Shown in pieces: positions 28,149-37,094 of a stretch of DNA of 64,000 nt. The position numbers were made by a program, and so were the translations under genes. The notes below the pieces were generated by a model, which did not search any database, had not been told where the DNA came from, and was given only the letters and a program-made list of their open reading frames with translations. Positions within the stretch are counted from its first letter, which is position 1. Every line of letters begins with the position of its first letter. Origin of the DNA: Desertivirga arenae (lineage in GTDB: Bacteria; Bacteroidota; Bacteroidia; Sphingobacteriales; Sphingobacteriaceae); NCBI RefSeq assembly GCF_017355785.1, contig NZ_JAFEWE010000016.1:62001-126000 (forward strand), read 5' to 3'.

Positions 28149-28178
28149 GCCCTTGTACGTGCACTATAAGGGCTTTTT
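28149..28178 (+). terminator. Intrinsic terminator after the response regulator gene
   Basis: GCCCTT (28149-28154) pairs with AAGGGC (28168-28173), followed by five T. The loop of 13 bases contains a self-complementary GTGCAC. It would separate the regulator transcript from the kinase gene and make a separate kinase promoter necessary. Confidence 0.75.
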
Positions 28179-28184
28179 CATTTT

Positions 28185-28200
28185 TGGCACGTATATAGAA
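28185..28200 (+). promoter_or_regulatory. Partial sigma-54 promoter match before the kinase gene
   Basis: TGGCAC (28185-28190) is a perfect -24 element, but at the -12 position the sequence is TAGA rather than TTGC, so the GC pair is missing. The predicted start would lie only a few bases before the ATG at 28216. The call rests mainly on its position between a sigma-54 regulator gene, a dyad and the kinase gene. Confidence 0.3.
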
Positions 28201-28215
28201 TAACCCATAATACAA

Positions 28216-29931
28216 ATGAAGATAAAAAGTAAACTTCAGTTAGGCATCGGGCTCTTATTTCTGCTCAACCTTATAGTAGGTGTACTTGCAGGATATTATC
28301 TGCAACAGTTGTCGGAAGTTTCGCAGTCTATCCTTACATCAAATTATAAAAGTTTACAATACGTAAGGCAACTGAACAATCAGCTTAATAAGTCGGGCGA
28401 CACGGGCGGGAATCAAATGGGTTTGTTCGAAAAGTATCTGAGATTGCAAGAGGAAAATGTTACGGAGCCTGGAGAGAGAGCTGCAACGGAACAGGTTCGA
28501 AGGATATTCAAGCAAACTGGAGGCTCAATGCCCGGAGAGGATCAAAAGATACGAATGGAGAAAAGCATTGACAGGATCGAAAAGATAAATCTTAAGGCGA
28601 TTTATATCAAGAATATCCGGAGTCAGCAGATTGCTGAAAATGTCACTCTTGTCTTAGGATTGATCACTGCTTTTTGTCTTCTGGTCGGTTTTTCTTTTAT
28701 GGTGAATTTTCCCGGTTATATAGCAAATCCATTACAGGAATTACTGGCGGGGATCAAGGCAATTGCCAATAAACAATACAACCAACAGTTGAAGATCTAT
28801 ACTGACGACGAATTGGGAGAGTTGGCAACTGCGTACAATGGTATGGCACAGAAGCTTGGAGAATATGAGAGTAGTAATCTTGCGAAAGTGCTGTTTGAAA
28901 AACGGCGTATAGAGACGATCATTAATAGTATGACCGATGGGGTAATAGGTTTTGATGCTGATGATAAAATCCTGTTCGTTAATCCAATAGGCTCTGATCT
29001 TTTGAAATTAAGTAAAGCAGACGAAGGGAAAAATGCACAGGAAGTTGCTGCACGGAACCGGCTTTTTGACGAAGTATTCCGGAAGGAGGATCACAAGGAG
29101 ATAGAGTTTAGTACACGAAATGGAGAATGTTTTTTTGCGAAGGAAACAATCGAGGTGAAGAACCAGGAGGAGGCTATTGGAAAGGTGATGATCCTGAATA
29201 ATATTACCAGTTTTCATGAATTAGATGCAGCAAAAACAAATTTTATAGCTACAATCTCTCACGAACTTAAAACACCCATATCTTCTATAAAACTAAGCTT
29301 AAAGCTTTTAGAAGATGAACGGATCGGTAAAGTGAATGAAGAGCAGCAATCTTTGATCCAGAACATACGTGATGATGCCACCCGGTTACTGCGGATAACA
29401 GGAGAATTGTTAGATCTGTCACAGTTAGAGAGCGGCAATATTCATCTTACGATACAGGAAGCGCCCGCAATGGCAATAGTTGATTATGCCCGAACAGCTG
29501 TTCAATTTCAGGCAGACCAAAAAGCTGTTAAGCTGAATGTGTTTACGGAAGAAGGTATAAGCACCATTACGGCAGATGAAGAGAAGACGGCATGGGTGTT
29601 AGTTAATTTTTTGTCCAATGCCTTAAGATATAGCCCTTCTGGTAGTAAAATCCTGATCCAGGTACGGTTGAAAAGAGACATGGTGGAGTTTACAGTTACT
29701 GACGAAGGACCGGGAATTGAGCTTCAGTACCAGAAGAAGATCTTTGAACGATATTTTCAGGTGCCTTCTGAATCAGGAAAAAAGACAGGAACAGGCTTGG
29801 GACTGGCAATTTCGAAAGACTTCATCGAAGCGCAAAAGGGACAGATATTTGTGATCAGCAAGCCAGGCAAGGGTAGTACATTTGGATTTACCATACCTAA
29901 AACCAGGGCTGATATTACATTACCGACCTAG
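28216..29931 (+). CDS. Membrane histidine kinase (HAMP-PAS-HisKA-HATPase)
   Basis: In this 571-aa protein, transmembrane helix 1 (about 8-30) and helix 2 (about 143-168) flank a periplasmic sensor of about 110 residues. HAMP (NPLQELLAGIKAIANKQYNQ), a PAS domain (IINSMTDGVIGFDADDKILFVN), HisKA with His349 (TISHELKTPISSIKLS) and HATPase (GTGLGLAISKDFIEA) follow. The layout is KinB-like and is often paired with NtrC-type regulators in Bacteroidota potassium loci. It should phosphorylate the regulator encoded upstream. The periplasmic part has no family I recognise, so the stimulus is unknown; the Kup neighbour suggests osmotic or potassium sensing. Confidence 0.93.
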   Translation: MKIKSKLQLGIGLLFLLNLIVGVLAGYYLQQLSEVSQSILTSNYKSLQYVRQLNNQLNKSGDTGGNQMGLFEKYLRLQEENVTEPGERAATEQVRRIFKQTGGSMPGEDQKIRMEKSIDRIEKINLKAIYIKNIRSQQIAENVTLVLGLITAFCLLVGFSFMVNFPGYIANPLQELLAGIKAIANKQYNQQLKIYTDDELGELATAYNGMAQKLGEYESSNLAKVLFEKRRIETIINSMTDGVIGFDADDKILFVNPIGSDLLKLSKADEGKNAQEVAARNRLFDEVFRKEDHKEIEFSTRNGECFFAKETIEVKNQEEAIGKVMILNNITSFHELDAAKTNFIATISHELKTPISSIKLSLKLLEDERIGKVNEEQQSLIQNIRDDATRLLRITGELLDLSQLESGNIHLTIQEAPAMAIVDYARTAVQFQADQKAVKLNVFTEEGISTITADEEKTAWVLVNFLSNALRYSPSGSKILIQVRLKRDMVEFTVTDEGPGIELQYQKKIFERYFQVPSESGKKTGTGLGLAISKDFIEAQKGQIFVISKPGKGSTFGFTIPKTRADITLPT

Positions 29932-29975
29932 TTATCTGAAATTAAAGACAGCAGAATAGTAATCATATAATCAGA

Positions 29976-30245
29976 ATGAATAAACTGGAATTGGCGGGTT
30001 TTAGACCTGTCCGGGAAGAGAACACCCTAATCGGAAGCGTAATGAAGCCATTTGAGTTAGTTAAAGATTTAAAAGCAAGTGGTTTAATTTTTTTAACCTT
30101 GCTTCTTCTTCTAATCCTTGGTTGGCTTTCATCCACCTGTTCAAGTCCTGTCAAGTACGATTTTCTATTTTTTCCTGTTGTACAGAAAGCAGTTGGTATC
30201 AGAATCCCCGCAACAGATTTGCTGGACAGTACGGATCATCGATAA
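29976..30245 (+). CDS. Small membrane protein of unknown function
   Basis: The frame encodes 89 aa, or 67 aa if the second ATG at 30042 is used. One clear transmembrane stretch (SGLIFLTLLLLLILGWLSS) is followed by a short tail. I recognise no family. It lies 44 bases after the kinase stop and 150 bases before kup on the same strand. In related genomes a tiny KdpF-like subunit can precede potassium transporter genes, but the sequence and length here do not match KdpF. The frame is open without an overlapping alternative, and the hydrophobic core supports it being real. Confidence 0.5.
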   Translation: MNKLELAGFRPVREENTLIGSVMKPFELVKDLKASGLIFLTLLLLLILGWLSSTCSSPVKYDFLFFPVVQKAVGIRIPATDLLDSTDHR

Positions 30246-30275
30246 TAATAAATTGTTAACCTTAAACTAAATACT

Positions 30276-30353
30276 ATGCAACAAAAAAAGATGGATTTAT
30301 TCCATAGACAACAAGCTTTTTTCGAAAAGAAGCAGGGCAACCTTAAACCTTAA
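30276..30353 (+). CDS. Possible 25-codon leader ORF upstream of kup
   Basis: A charged, lysine- and glutamine-rich peptide of 25 residues starts with MQQKKMDLF and ends in GNLKP. It lies 42 bases before the kup ATG. The surrounding 150-base gap also holds repeats of CCTTAAA (30260-30266, 30341-30347, 30348-30354) and a related ACCTTAT at 30370. The repeats overlap the end of the small frame, so the peptide may be incidental. No sigma-54 element or riboswitch-like fold was recognised in this gap. Confidence 0.22.
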   Translation: MQQKKMDLFHRQQAFFEKKQGNLKP

Positions 30354-30395
30354 ACACAATTTTAACCTAACCTTATCACATACTTTTTTAACTAT

Positions 30396-32333
30396 ATGGA
30401 AACTCATAAACACGTACATAAATTATCAGCAGCAGGAATATTAATTAGTTTAGGAATAATTTATGGAGATATTGGTACCTCACCTCTATATGTATTCAAA
30501 TCGATAATTGGTACACGGGTAATAACAGAGAATCTTATTCTTGGGGGCTTATCCTGTGTTTTTTGGACACTAACGCTTCAAACTACTATTAAATACGTAC
30601 TAATTACCCTGCAAGCCGATAACAAGGGAGAGGGGGGCATTTTTTCGTTATTCTCATTAGTAAAGAGACGTGCTAAATGGCTTATGATACCGGCAACGAT
30701 AGGTGGTGCGGCTTTGCTTGCCGACGGAATTATTACCCCGCCCTTTACAGTATCATCTGCAATAGAAGGCCTTGAACTGCGATATCCTCATATTCCAACT
30801 ATCCCTATCGTGGTGGGGATCTTGACGGCAATTTTTATTATTCAACAATTCGGTACTGCCCTTATCGGAAAAGCCTTTGGTCCAATCATGTGGATTTGGT
30901 TTACTATGCTGGCTATTCTGGGTCTCAATTACATCATAGATTCTCCTCAGATCCTGAGAGGTCTTAACCCCTGGTACGCTTATAGCATCTTAACCACACA
31001 TCCTGAGGCCTTTTTAATACTTGGGGGAGTGTTTCTTTGTACAACAGGTGCCGAAGCTTTATATTCTGACCTTGGGCATTGTGGCAAGGCAAATATTCGT
31101 GTTAGCTGGATATACGTAAAGTTATGCCTGGTACTAAATTACCTGGGACAAGGAGTATGGTTATCACAACACATAGGAGAGAAATTGAACAATCAGAGTC
31201 CTTTCTATAGTCTGATGCCTGATTGGTTCCTGGTGTACGGAATTGGTATTGCAACCTTGGCGGCTATAATAGCAAGTCAGGCATTAATTTCCGGATCATT
31301 TACCCTTATTGCCGAAGCCGTCCGTCTAAACTTATGGCCCAAGGTAAGAATCAACTATCCCTCATTGCAGAAGGGGCAGATTTACGTACCCTCCATGAAC
31401 TGGCTTTTATGGATTGGTTGTATGGTAATTTTATTCTTGTTTGAGCGGTCTGAAAAAATGGAGCATGCCTATGGGCTTTCCATCACCATAACGATGCTGA
31501 TGACCACTCTTCTGGTTGGAGAGTACATGAAAAGGAAGCACTATCCTCTTTTTCTGATTATTTTGTTCACCGTTACTTTTGGTATTATTGAGCTCACTTT
31601 TCTTGCTGGTAATCTTCCACGAGTTATGCACGGCGGCTGGTTCACCATCTTATTGGGAAGCTTCCTTTTTTCAATAATGTGGGCGTGGTCAAGAGGCAGG
31701 ATGGTGCGTAGTCGCTATACCAGATTTGTTGAGCTGGAGGAATATCTCCCAGTAATTGAAAGGCTGAGTAATGATCATTCAGTTGCTAAATACGCCTCTC
31801 AACTGGTCTATCTTACGAGCTCTAACTTTCATTCAGAGATAGAACAATCAATAATGTACTCTATAATTCAAAAGAATCCAAAGCGTGCTGATGTTTACTG
31901 GTTGCTCCATGTGGATGTTACAGATGAACCATTTACTATGGAATATAAAGTAAGCTCCTTTATTCCTGGCAAGTTGTTAAGGATAGACTTTAAACTTGGT
32001 TTTAAAGTTGAGCCTCGAATTTCAGGTCTGCTTCGAAGTGTAGTAGAAGAATTGGTAGAAAGAGGAGAGGTAAATATATCAAGCCGCTATGAGTCTCTCC
32101 GAGAGTTTAAGATCGCGGGTGATTTTAAGTTTATAGTGATCGAAAAAGTTCTATCTGATGTTTATAGCTTAAACCTTATAGACCGGGTAGTAATGTCGTA
32201 TCATCAGGTTTTGCGAAAAGTTGGATTGTCTGACGTTAAGACTTTCGGTTTAGATCTGAGCTCTGTGGCAGAGGAGAAAGTACCCTTAATGGTAGATCTA
32301 AACCAGCCTCTAAAATTGAAGAGAGTGGGCTAA
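30396..32333 (+). CDS. kup: Kup/HAK/KT-family potassium uptake protein
   Basis: A 645-aa inner-membrane transporter with about 12 helices: SLGIIYGDIGTSPLYVFKSI at the N-terminus, DNKGEGGIFSLFSL, LLADGIITPPFTVSSAIEGL, GAEALYSDLGHCGK and LIAEAVRLNLWPKVRINYPS are diagnostic for Kup, followed by a soluble C-terminal domain of about 200 residues. Kup proteins bring in potassium by proton symport. The location after a sigma-54 response regulator and its kinase points to transcriptional control by that pair; Bacteroidota often have the Kdp ATPase at such a locus instead. A bidirectional terminator follows. Confidence 0.96.
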   Translation: METHKHVHKLSAAGILISLGIIYGDIGTSPLYVFKSIIGTRVITENLILGGLSCVFWTLTLQTTIKYVLITLQADNKGEGGIFSLFSLVKRRAKWLMIPATIGGAALLADGIITPPFTVSSAIEGLELRYPHIPTIPIVVGILTAIFIIQQFGTALIGKAFGPIMWIWFTMLAILGLNYIIDSPQILRGLNPWYAYSILTTHPEAFLILGGVFLCTTGAEALYSDLGHCGKANIRVSWIYVKLCLVLNYLGQGVWLSQHIGEKLNNQSPFYSLMPDWFLVYGIGIATLAAIIASQALISGSFTLIAEAVRLNLWPKVRINYPSLQKGQIYVPSMNWLLWIGCMVILFLFERSEKMEHAYGLSITITMLMTTLLVGEYMKRKHYPLFLIILFTVTFGIIELTFLAGNLPRVMHGGWFTILLGSFLFSIMWAWSRGRMVRSRYTRFVELEEYLPVIERLSNDHSVAKYASQLVYLTSSNFHSEIEQSIMYSIIQKNPKRADVYWLLHVDVTDEPFTMEYKVSSFIPGKLLRIDFKLGFKVEPRISGLLRSVVEELVERGEVNISSRYESLREFKIAGDFKFIVIEKVLSDVYSLNLIDRVVMSYHQVLRKVGLSDVKTFGLDLSSVAEEKVPLMVDLNQPLKLKRVG

Positions 32334-32372
32334 TATCTGTAAGGTGCCAGTACTACCGAGAGGAAAGTGATT

Positions 32373-32409
32373 AAAGCAATCGCCATAAAAAATATCGGCG
32401 GTTGCTTTT
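32373..32409. terminator. Bidirectional terminator between kup and the convergent 83-aa gene
   Basis: AAAGCAATCGCC (32373-32384) pairs with GGCGGTTGCTTT (32397-32408), a 12-bp stem with one G/T pair and a 12-base loop. On the plus strand it runs into TTTT; on the minus strand into CTTTAAT. Confidence 0.85.
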
Positions 32410-32414
32410 ACCTT

Positions 32415-32666
32415 TTAGGAATTACTTATAAGTAACTCTTCGATAGACTTTCCAATATATTCTGCTGGCTGATGCATAAACCCTCCTTCAACCCATTCCC
32501 ATCCACCATCATGGGTGTTATGAATTACTGCAAGGGGAACTGGTCCTTCGCAAAGAGTATAGTAGGATGGTAGCTCCTTGCCGTCACAACCAACAACCAC
32601 ATCTAACCTATAATTTCTGTCTCCAATTGCAACCCGAACGGTGAATGAGTTAGAATAATTTTCCAT
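32415..32666 (-). CDS. Hypothetical protein, 83 aa
   Basis: A small soluble protein begins MENYSNSFTVRV and is rich in glycine, tryptophan and acidic residues (GGWEWVEGGFMHQP). No signal peptide, membrane segment or known motif is seen. It ends a few bases from the kup terminator and converges with kup. The gene is supported by clean boundaries and a terminator facing it, not by recognised homology. Confidence 0.5.
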   Translation of the reverse strand: MENYSNSFTVRVAIGDRNYRLDVVVGCDGKELPSYYTLCEGPVPLAVIHNTHDGGWEWVEGGFMHQPAEYIGKSIEELLISNS

Positions 32667-33149
32667 AACACGAATACGAACCTAATAACGTTGTTTTGGA
32701 TGCAATATATAATTTTCCTCCGAGAAATTGTATTATCTGGATCACTTATAAAAGTAGTCTTTTTGTCAAGAGTATTTAAGAATCACCTTCAGTTTGTAAG
32801 GTGAAAGCACTGTAATTATTGTAACAATCGGATGACATTCGGGATATAACTAAAGCAAATTAATCTCGTAATAAACACTAATTGTGATAAGGTTTAGGTT
32901 ACCCTGTTTGCTCTCATAGCGACAGGGTTTTTTATTGTTGATCCTTCCTTTTGTGCTTTTGCTTCTTGAGAACTACTCCTGCACATTTAGTCTTTCAGGA
33001 AGAATTTTCCCGTTCCTTAGGATTTTAAAAAGGGAATAATCGTGAGGAAAAAAGTGTAAATGTCTTTGCCTTAATTTAATACCACGTTGAAAACTTAATT
33101 TCTTAATTTTTCTCTTTTCTGCCAGTTTTGAAGCTCTAAAAATTCGAGT
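32667..33149. other. 483-base intergenic region with an orphan terminator and possible small transcript
   Basis: The region lies between a minus-strand and a plus-strand small gene. It holds a clear plus-strand terminator (32901-32933) with no annotated gene before it. A possible promoter, TTTG (32762-32765), 23 bases and TCAGTTTG (32789-32796), would produce an RNA of about 130 bases ending there. A 34-codon frame at 32700-32804 (starts MQYIIFLREIV) also precedes it, with no supporting features. From 32940 to 33149 nothing else was recognised. Confidence 0.35.
32901..32933 (+). terminator. Orphan intrinsic terminator
   Basis: ACCCTG (32901-32906) pairs with CAGGGT (32923-32928), with an inner GCT/AGC stem and loop CTCAT, followed by a T-run. 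No gene on the plus strand lies within 560 bases upstream, so it marks the end of an unannotated transcript. Confidence 0.75.
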
Positions 33150-33320
33150 ATGAGATTTAATGTTTTAGACAAAGTAAGGGTAAAAACCATAGATCAGTCA
33201 GGCTACATTTCGTTCCCATATAATGTCGGGGAAAAGGTTGTTGTTACATTAGACGGTGGAAAAGACAGAGAGTTTTTTGAGGAGGAGCTGGAACTGATCA
33301 CTGAGGACGTGATCTTTTAG
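33150..33320 (+). CDS. Hypothetical protein, 56 aa
   Basis: The frame starts MRFNVLDKVRVKTID and contains short alternating hydrophobic strands (GYISFPYNVGEKVVVTLDGG) before an acidic C-terminus, which suggests a small beta-barrel, SH3-like fold. I do not recognise the family. The stop is followed at once by a hairpin that also ends the convergent kinase gene, which supports it being a real transcription unit. Confidence 0.5.
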   Translation: MRFNVLDKVRVKTIDQSGYISFPYNVGEKVVVTLDGGKDREFFEEELELITEDVIF

Positions 33321-33339
33321 CCAGGGCAATTTACCCTGG
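33321..33339. terminator. Short hairpin between convergent genes
   Basis: CCAGGG (33321-33326) and CCCTGG (33334-33339) enclose a 7-base loop that contains the stop codon of the minus-strand kinase. It starts directly after the stop of the 56-aa gene. T-runs on both sides are weak. Confidence 0.45.
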
Positions 33340-35496
33340 TATAGTATTTCTTTGTAGTCCTGATACATTTTTCAGTGCAGACAGTAGTTCATCCATCTTG
33401 AACGGTTTGGATATATATATATCCATTCCTGCAGCAAAACAGGCTTCTTTATCCTCAGGTAAAGCGTTGGCTGTCATAGCTATGATGTGGGGTTGTCGTT
33501 GAGTTCCTGATCGAATTATTCGCGTAGCCTCGAGGCCGTCCATTTCAGGCATAAGAACATCCATCAGAATCAGGTCGTACAGCTTTTCCTGCGCCATTCC
33601 CACAGCTTCTACGCCATTACCCGCAATATCGATATGATATCCAAGTTTACCAAGTACTCTTAGGGCAAGCTTCTGATTGATCAGGTTGTCTTCGGCCAAA
33701 AGAATCGATAGGGGATACTCTTTGGCAAAATCAGCAGTTAGTTCAAGACCCTGGGAAAGCTTTACCTCCTGTTTTTTACCACCACTATTTCCTTTGAGTT
33801 CGATTTGAAGTGTTGAATAAAGCTGGCTCTCCTTAACAGGCTTCGTAAGAACAGATGAGAATAAATGAGGGTATTTACTACGGTTTTCGTCGCCCACGGC
33901 ACTTAGAAGAATAATAGGTATGGCAGGTATTTTCTCCTTAATCTTTTGTGCTAATTCTACACCGTCCATTTCCGGCATTAGCTTATCTGTTATTACCAGG
34001 CTGTATTCGGAGTTAGTGTCAAGAAGAGCCAGTGCTTCTGCTCCTGACCCTGCAACAGCCACTTCAAGCTTCCACTGCCCTAACTGATGTTTAAGAACCT
34101 CAAGATAATGCTTGTTATCATCGACAAGAAGAACCTTCTTATTTTCGTTGGATTTAGTATTAAGGTTTGCATAATGCAGTTGACCTTTGGTAGATGTGGA
34201 GCAGTTAACAATGAATGAGAATGTTGTACCAACACCTAAAGTACTTTTTACCGTGATCTCACCACCCATCAACTGTACGATCTTGTCGCAAATTACAAGT
34301 CCCAATCCGGTTCCACCATATTTTCTTGTCGTTGATGAATCAACTTGAGAGAAAGCTTTAAAAAGCCTGCCAATCTTATCTTCAGGGATTCCAATACCTG
34401 TGTCCTTTACTTCAAATAAGACTTTAGCTTTCCCATCTTCAAATTTAAGCAGGGAGAGTTTAAGAAATACTTCACCATCCGGTGTGAATTTAAGAGCATT
34501 ATTGATCAGGTTAATAAGCACCTGGCGAAGCCTGTGACTGTCTCCAATAAGACTGTTGGGAATTGCCGGATCAACCTGATAAATAAGGTCTAAGCCCTGA
34601 GTTGCTGCCTTGATAGAAAAAAGGTCCATTACCTCTTCAACACAAGTCCGGATATTAAAGTCATGCTGTTCAAGCTCCATGCTTCCCGATTCGATCTTCG
34701 AATAGTCAAGAATATCATTGATAAGCTCTAACAGAGCAGAACCACTTGTTTTAATAATTTCAAGGTATTCTTCCTGCTCTTTATCGAGCTTTGTGGAGGA
34801 TAAAAGATTAGCCATTCCAATCACCCCATTCATTGGAGTCCGGATTTCATGGCTCATTGTAGCAAGAAATGTGCTTTTTGCCCGGTTTGCTTTTTCTGCT
34901 TCCTTCCTCGCATCCTCGGCATGTATTTTTTCCAAAAGTATAGCTGCGAGAAACTTCTTATGAAAGTCGAGTCCCATAAAAGAGAAAACCCAGCAAAGCG
35001 CAACAGATACCACCATGCTCTGAAAAAATTTCTCCCTCAGATTTTCCGGCGAAATGTATTGGTAGGGACTGTGTTCTTTAGTTGCGATAATGGAGAGGGC
35101 GAAGCATAAAGTACTAAAGCTAAGGTAAATTATGATCTCCTTTTTCATGCGAGGGCTTTCCTCAATTAAAAAGGGAAGTGAGAAAAAAACTGGCATAAAA
35201 TACATATAGGTACCAGAGTCACGACCCTGCAAAATACTTAGAAGGCAGAAGAAAAGGTTGACCCCAACAATTGTTGAAAATTTAAGCAACTGAAAGTGCT
35301 TTCTTCTATACAGGTAGAAATCAAAAAGAAGCAAACCTGAATAAAGGCAAAGCAATAATACGGTGAGATTTAAGCCTTGTAAATAATTTATAACGATCAA
35401 AGGTATGTGAATCGCCAGCGTCACCTTTATGAATTTAACGATCCTTCTTGATACTTCAACAGAATCCAAAACAACCTCCCTCACATTTTCTCCCAT
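33331..35496 (-). CDS. Hybrid histidine kinase with two receiver domains and a membrane sensor
   Basis: The N-terminal 180 of 721 residues hold about six transmembrane helices (for example [20 protein letters not shown] and [17 protein letters not shown]) without a recognised sensor family. A short coiled linker follows, then HisKA with His216 ([15 protein letters not shown]), HATPase ([13 protein letters not shown]), and two receivers with Asp504 ([13 protein letters not shown]) and Asp646 ([13 protein letters not shown]). No DNA-binding output or HPt domain is present, so the signal must pass to a separate HPt or response protein not seen nearby. It is transcribed alone from the minus strand. 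Confidence 0.93.
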   Translation of the reverse strand: MGENVREVVLDSVEVSRRIVKFIKVTLAIHIPLIVINYLQGLNLTVLLLCLYSGLLLFDFYLYRRKHFQLLKFSTIVGVNLFFCLLSILQGRDSGTYMYFMPVFFSLPFLIEESPRMKKEIIIYLSFSTLCFALSIIATKEHSPYQYISPENLREKFFQSMVVSVALCWVFSFMGLDFHKKFLAAILLEKIHAEDARKEAEKANRAKSTFLATMSHEIRTPMNGVIGMANLLSSTKLDKEQEEYLEIIKTSGSALLELINDILDYSKIESGSMELEQHDFNIRTCVEEVMDLFSIKAATQGLDLIYQVDPAIPNSLIGDSHRLRQVLINLINNALKFTPDGEVFLKLSLLKFEDGKAKVLFEVKDTGIGIPEDKIGRLFKAFSQVDSSTTRKYGGTGLGLVICDKIVQLMGGEITVKSTLGVGTTFSFIVNCSTSTKGQLHYANLNTKSNENKKVLLVDDNKHYLEVLKHQLGQWKLEVAVAGSGAEALALLDTNSEYSLVITDKLMPEMDGVELAQKIKEKIPAIPIILLSAVGDENRSKYPHLFSSVLTKPVKESQLYSTLQIELKGNSGGKKQEVKLSQGLELTADFAKEYPLSILLAEDNLINQKLALRVLGKLGYHIDIAGNGVEAVGMAQEKLYDLILMDVLMPEMDGLEATRIIRSGTQRQPHIIAMTANALPEDKEACFAAGMDIYISKPFKMDELLSALKNVSGLQRNTIPG

Positions 35497-35849
35497 CCTG
35501 TTCGCCTAAGTAACTTTTAATGAATCAAGTTGTACGGCATCAAGTATCTTTTGTTACTATTTATCATAAGCGCCTGTAAATATTACAATCCTAAGTTAAA
35601 GACTTAAAGTATTGAACAACTTATACTTAACTGCTGCAGTCTTAAAATAGTCAATAAGGAAATGGAGCGGCTTATGATCCGATGAGTGATATAAAAAAGC
35701 GTTATTCGCGTATTCCTAAATAAATTACAATTTTTAGGAAACCTTAAATATTTATTCTCGTATACCTGCCCGAGAGCGTTAATTTAGATTAGAAATGCCA
35801 GGTGTAATGCCTGGCTTTTCTATTTTTAGCCCGTAAGTTTCTGTTAATA
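35497..35849. other. 353-base intergenic region
   Basis: This region separates two minus-strand genes. It must contain the kinase promoter near 35500-35560, but no consensus -7 box was found there. It also has a hairpin at 35797-35815 (listed separately). No open frame longer than about 12 codons was noticed, and no repeat or RNA family was recognised. Confidence 0.3.
35797..35825. terminator. Hairpin terminator downstream of the acyltransferase gene
   Basis: GCCAGG (35797-35802), a 7-base loop and CCTGGC (35810-35815) are followed on the plus strand by TTTTCTATTTTT. On the minus strand, the direction of the adjacent acyltransferase gene, it is followed by ATTTCTAAT. It ends 35 bases beyond that gene and can serve it, but the better T-run faces the plus strand. 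Confidence 0.6.
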
Positions 35850-36965
35850 TTACATCCTGGCTAGCCTAAACCTTCTACCGATATAACGACTTATTTTTGT
35901 AAAAACAATACTTAAATCTCCATTTATAATCGAGTTGAAAATCTCTTTCGATAGGAGAACCCTTGCAACGGCTAAAGAGAATATAAGCAATAATATGCCG
36001 TAGGCGATTTCAACAGGAATTATAATGGCCGAATGAAGGGTGGATCCGCTGTAGAATAAGGAACTCAGATGCTTCCCGATGTATAACCAATATGGATGAA
36101 TCAGGTAAATTAAAAACACAGTTTTCTCTTTAAAATAGTTCCCTGTCTTTATCCTATCCCGGTAATTAAAAATCAAAGCAAGTAGTAAAAATGTATATAT
36201 GATATTGCTCAATCTAAGAATATTTCCTGGGTCTGTACGAAGATTTGCTTCTTGTATGGAATAGCTTTCAAATACGCTGAGACCAAAGGCTGAAAACATG
36301 GCGATAAAAGCAAAAATACGTAATAGGAAGTTAGATTTGAGGTAGCCAAGAGATTGCTTGATGGGTTGGAAATAAACAAATAGTAACCGGCCCAGGAAGA
36401 AAAAGCTGAAATAGGCAAATACAGCGCTATTGTGTTTACGGGGAACCCAATGGTAGTAAATATTGATGCTGTAGAATAGGGTTATCAATACTGCTGGAAC
36501 CAGAAGGAATTTTACAAGCTTTATACTTCTTATATAATTGTTTAATAGTAGTATTAGAAATAAGTTGATCGGAAACCAGTAAATAGATCTGAAAAAAAGG
36601 TTAAAGAGCTCGTTGCCGGCAAAAGAAAGGTCAAGCTCCTGCTTGTTTTCCCCAAGCTGTGGGAGCACCAATACATTAAGAATAATCCATGGAAATATAA
36701 AGATGAGAGAAGGTATAAGAATAGTAAGCGCCTTTCTTCTGATCAATTCAGAGTAACTGTATTTGTTCACTGAATTTTGAAAAAGAAAGCCACCAATAAT
36801 CATAAAAAGTAGTGAGCCAAATTTGAAGAACTGACTATAAATCAAATATCCAACAGAATATTCTGTGTCTGCTGCAACCCCAATCTGGGCGTGATTTAGG
36901 ATGATAGCGACAATAGCTACTACGCGCAAATTCGCGATAGCTGAAAAACGTAAATTTGATTTCAT
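35850..36965 (-). CDS. Acyltransferase-3 (OafA/NodX-like) membrane protein
   Basis: Integral membrane protein of 371 aa with about ten helices. The N-terminal motif RFSAIANLRVVAIVAIILNHAQIG matches the first helix of the acyltransferase-3 family, including a conserved histidine; YLIHPYWLYIGKHL is the typical late helix. The family transfers acetyl or other acyl groups to sugars of surface polysaccharides or to other carbohydrates at the inner membrane. The usual catalytic histidine in H(A/S) context is present as NHAQ. It lies alone between other minus-strand genes, 129 bases downstream of the MFS gene. The substrate is unknown. Confidence 0.82.
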   Translation of the reverse strand: MKSNLRFSAIANLRVVAIVAIILNHAQIGVAADTEYSVGYLIYSQFFKFGSLLFMIIGGFLFQNSVNKYSYSELIRRKALTILIPSLIFIFPWIILNVLVLPQLGENKQELDLSFAGNELFNLFFRSIYWFPINLFLILLLNNYIRSIKLVKFLLVPAVLITLFYSINIYYHWVPRKHNSAVFAYFSFFFLGRLLFVYFQPIKQSLGYLKSNFLLRIFAFIAMFSAFGLSVFESYSIQEANLRTDPGNILRLSNIIYTFLLLALIFNYRDRIKTGNYFKEKTVFLIYLIHPYWLYIGKHLSSLFYSGSTLHSAIIIPVEIAYGILLLIFSLAVARVLLSKEIFNSIINGDLSIVFTKISRYIGRRFRLARM

Positions 36966-37094
36966 AGGTGAGAAAGGGATTTCAAGGTGATTAACACTAA
37001 CTCATCCTATCAGTTTTTATTAAATTTAATGAACGCTTAATCCTACTGTAACAAGTTGTTCACAATACCGGAAAGGCTTAGAGTTTTATGTAAG

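Noticed and set aside
29976-30353. KdpF or another Kdp subunit before the potassium transporter
   Set aside because: The 89-aa protein is too long and differs in sequence from KdpF, the 25-codon frame is not hydrophobic, and the transporter is Kup, not KdpA.
35797-35825. Evidence for a plus-strand small RNA in the 35497-35849 gap
   Set aside because: The hairpin has a good plus-strand T-run, but it lies just after the 3' end of the minus-strand acyltransferase gene and can serve as its terminator; no plus-strand promoter was found.
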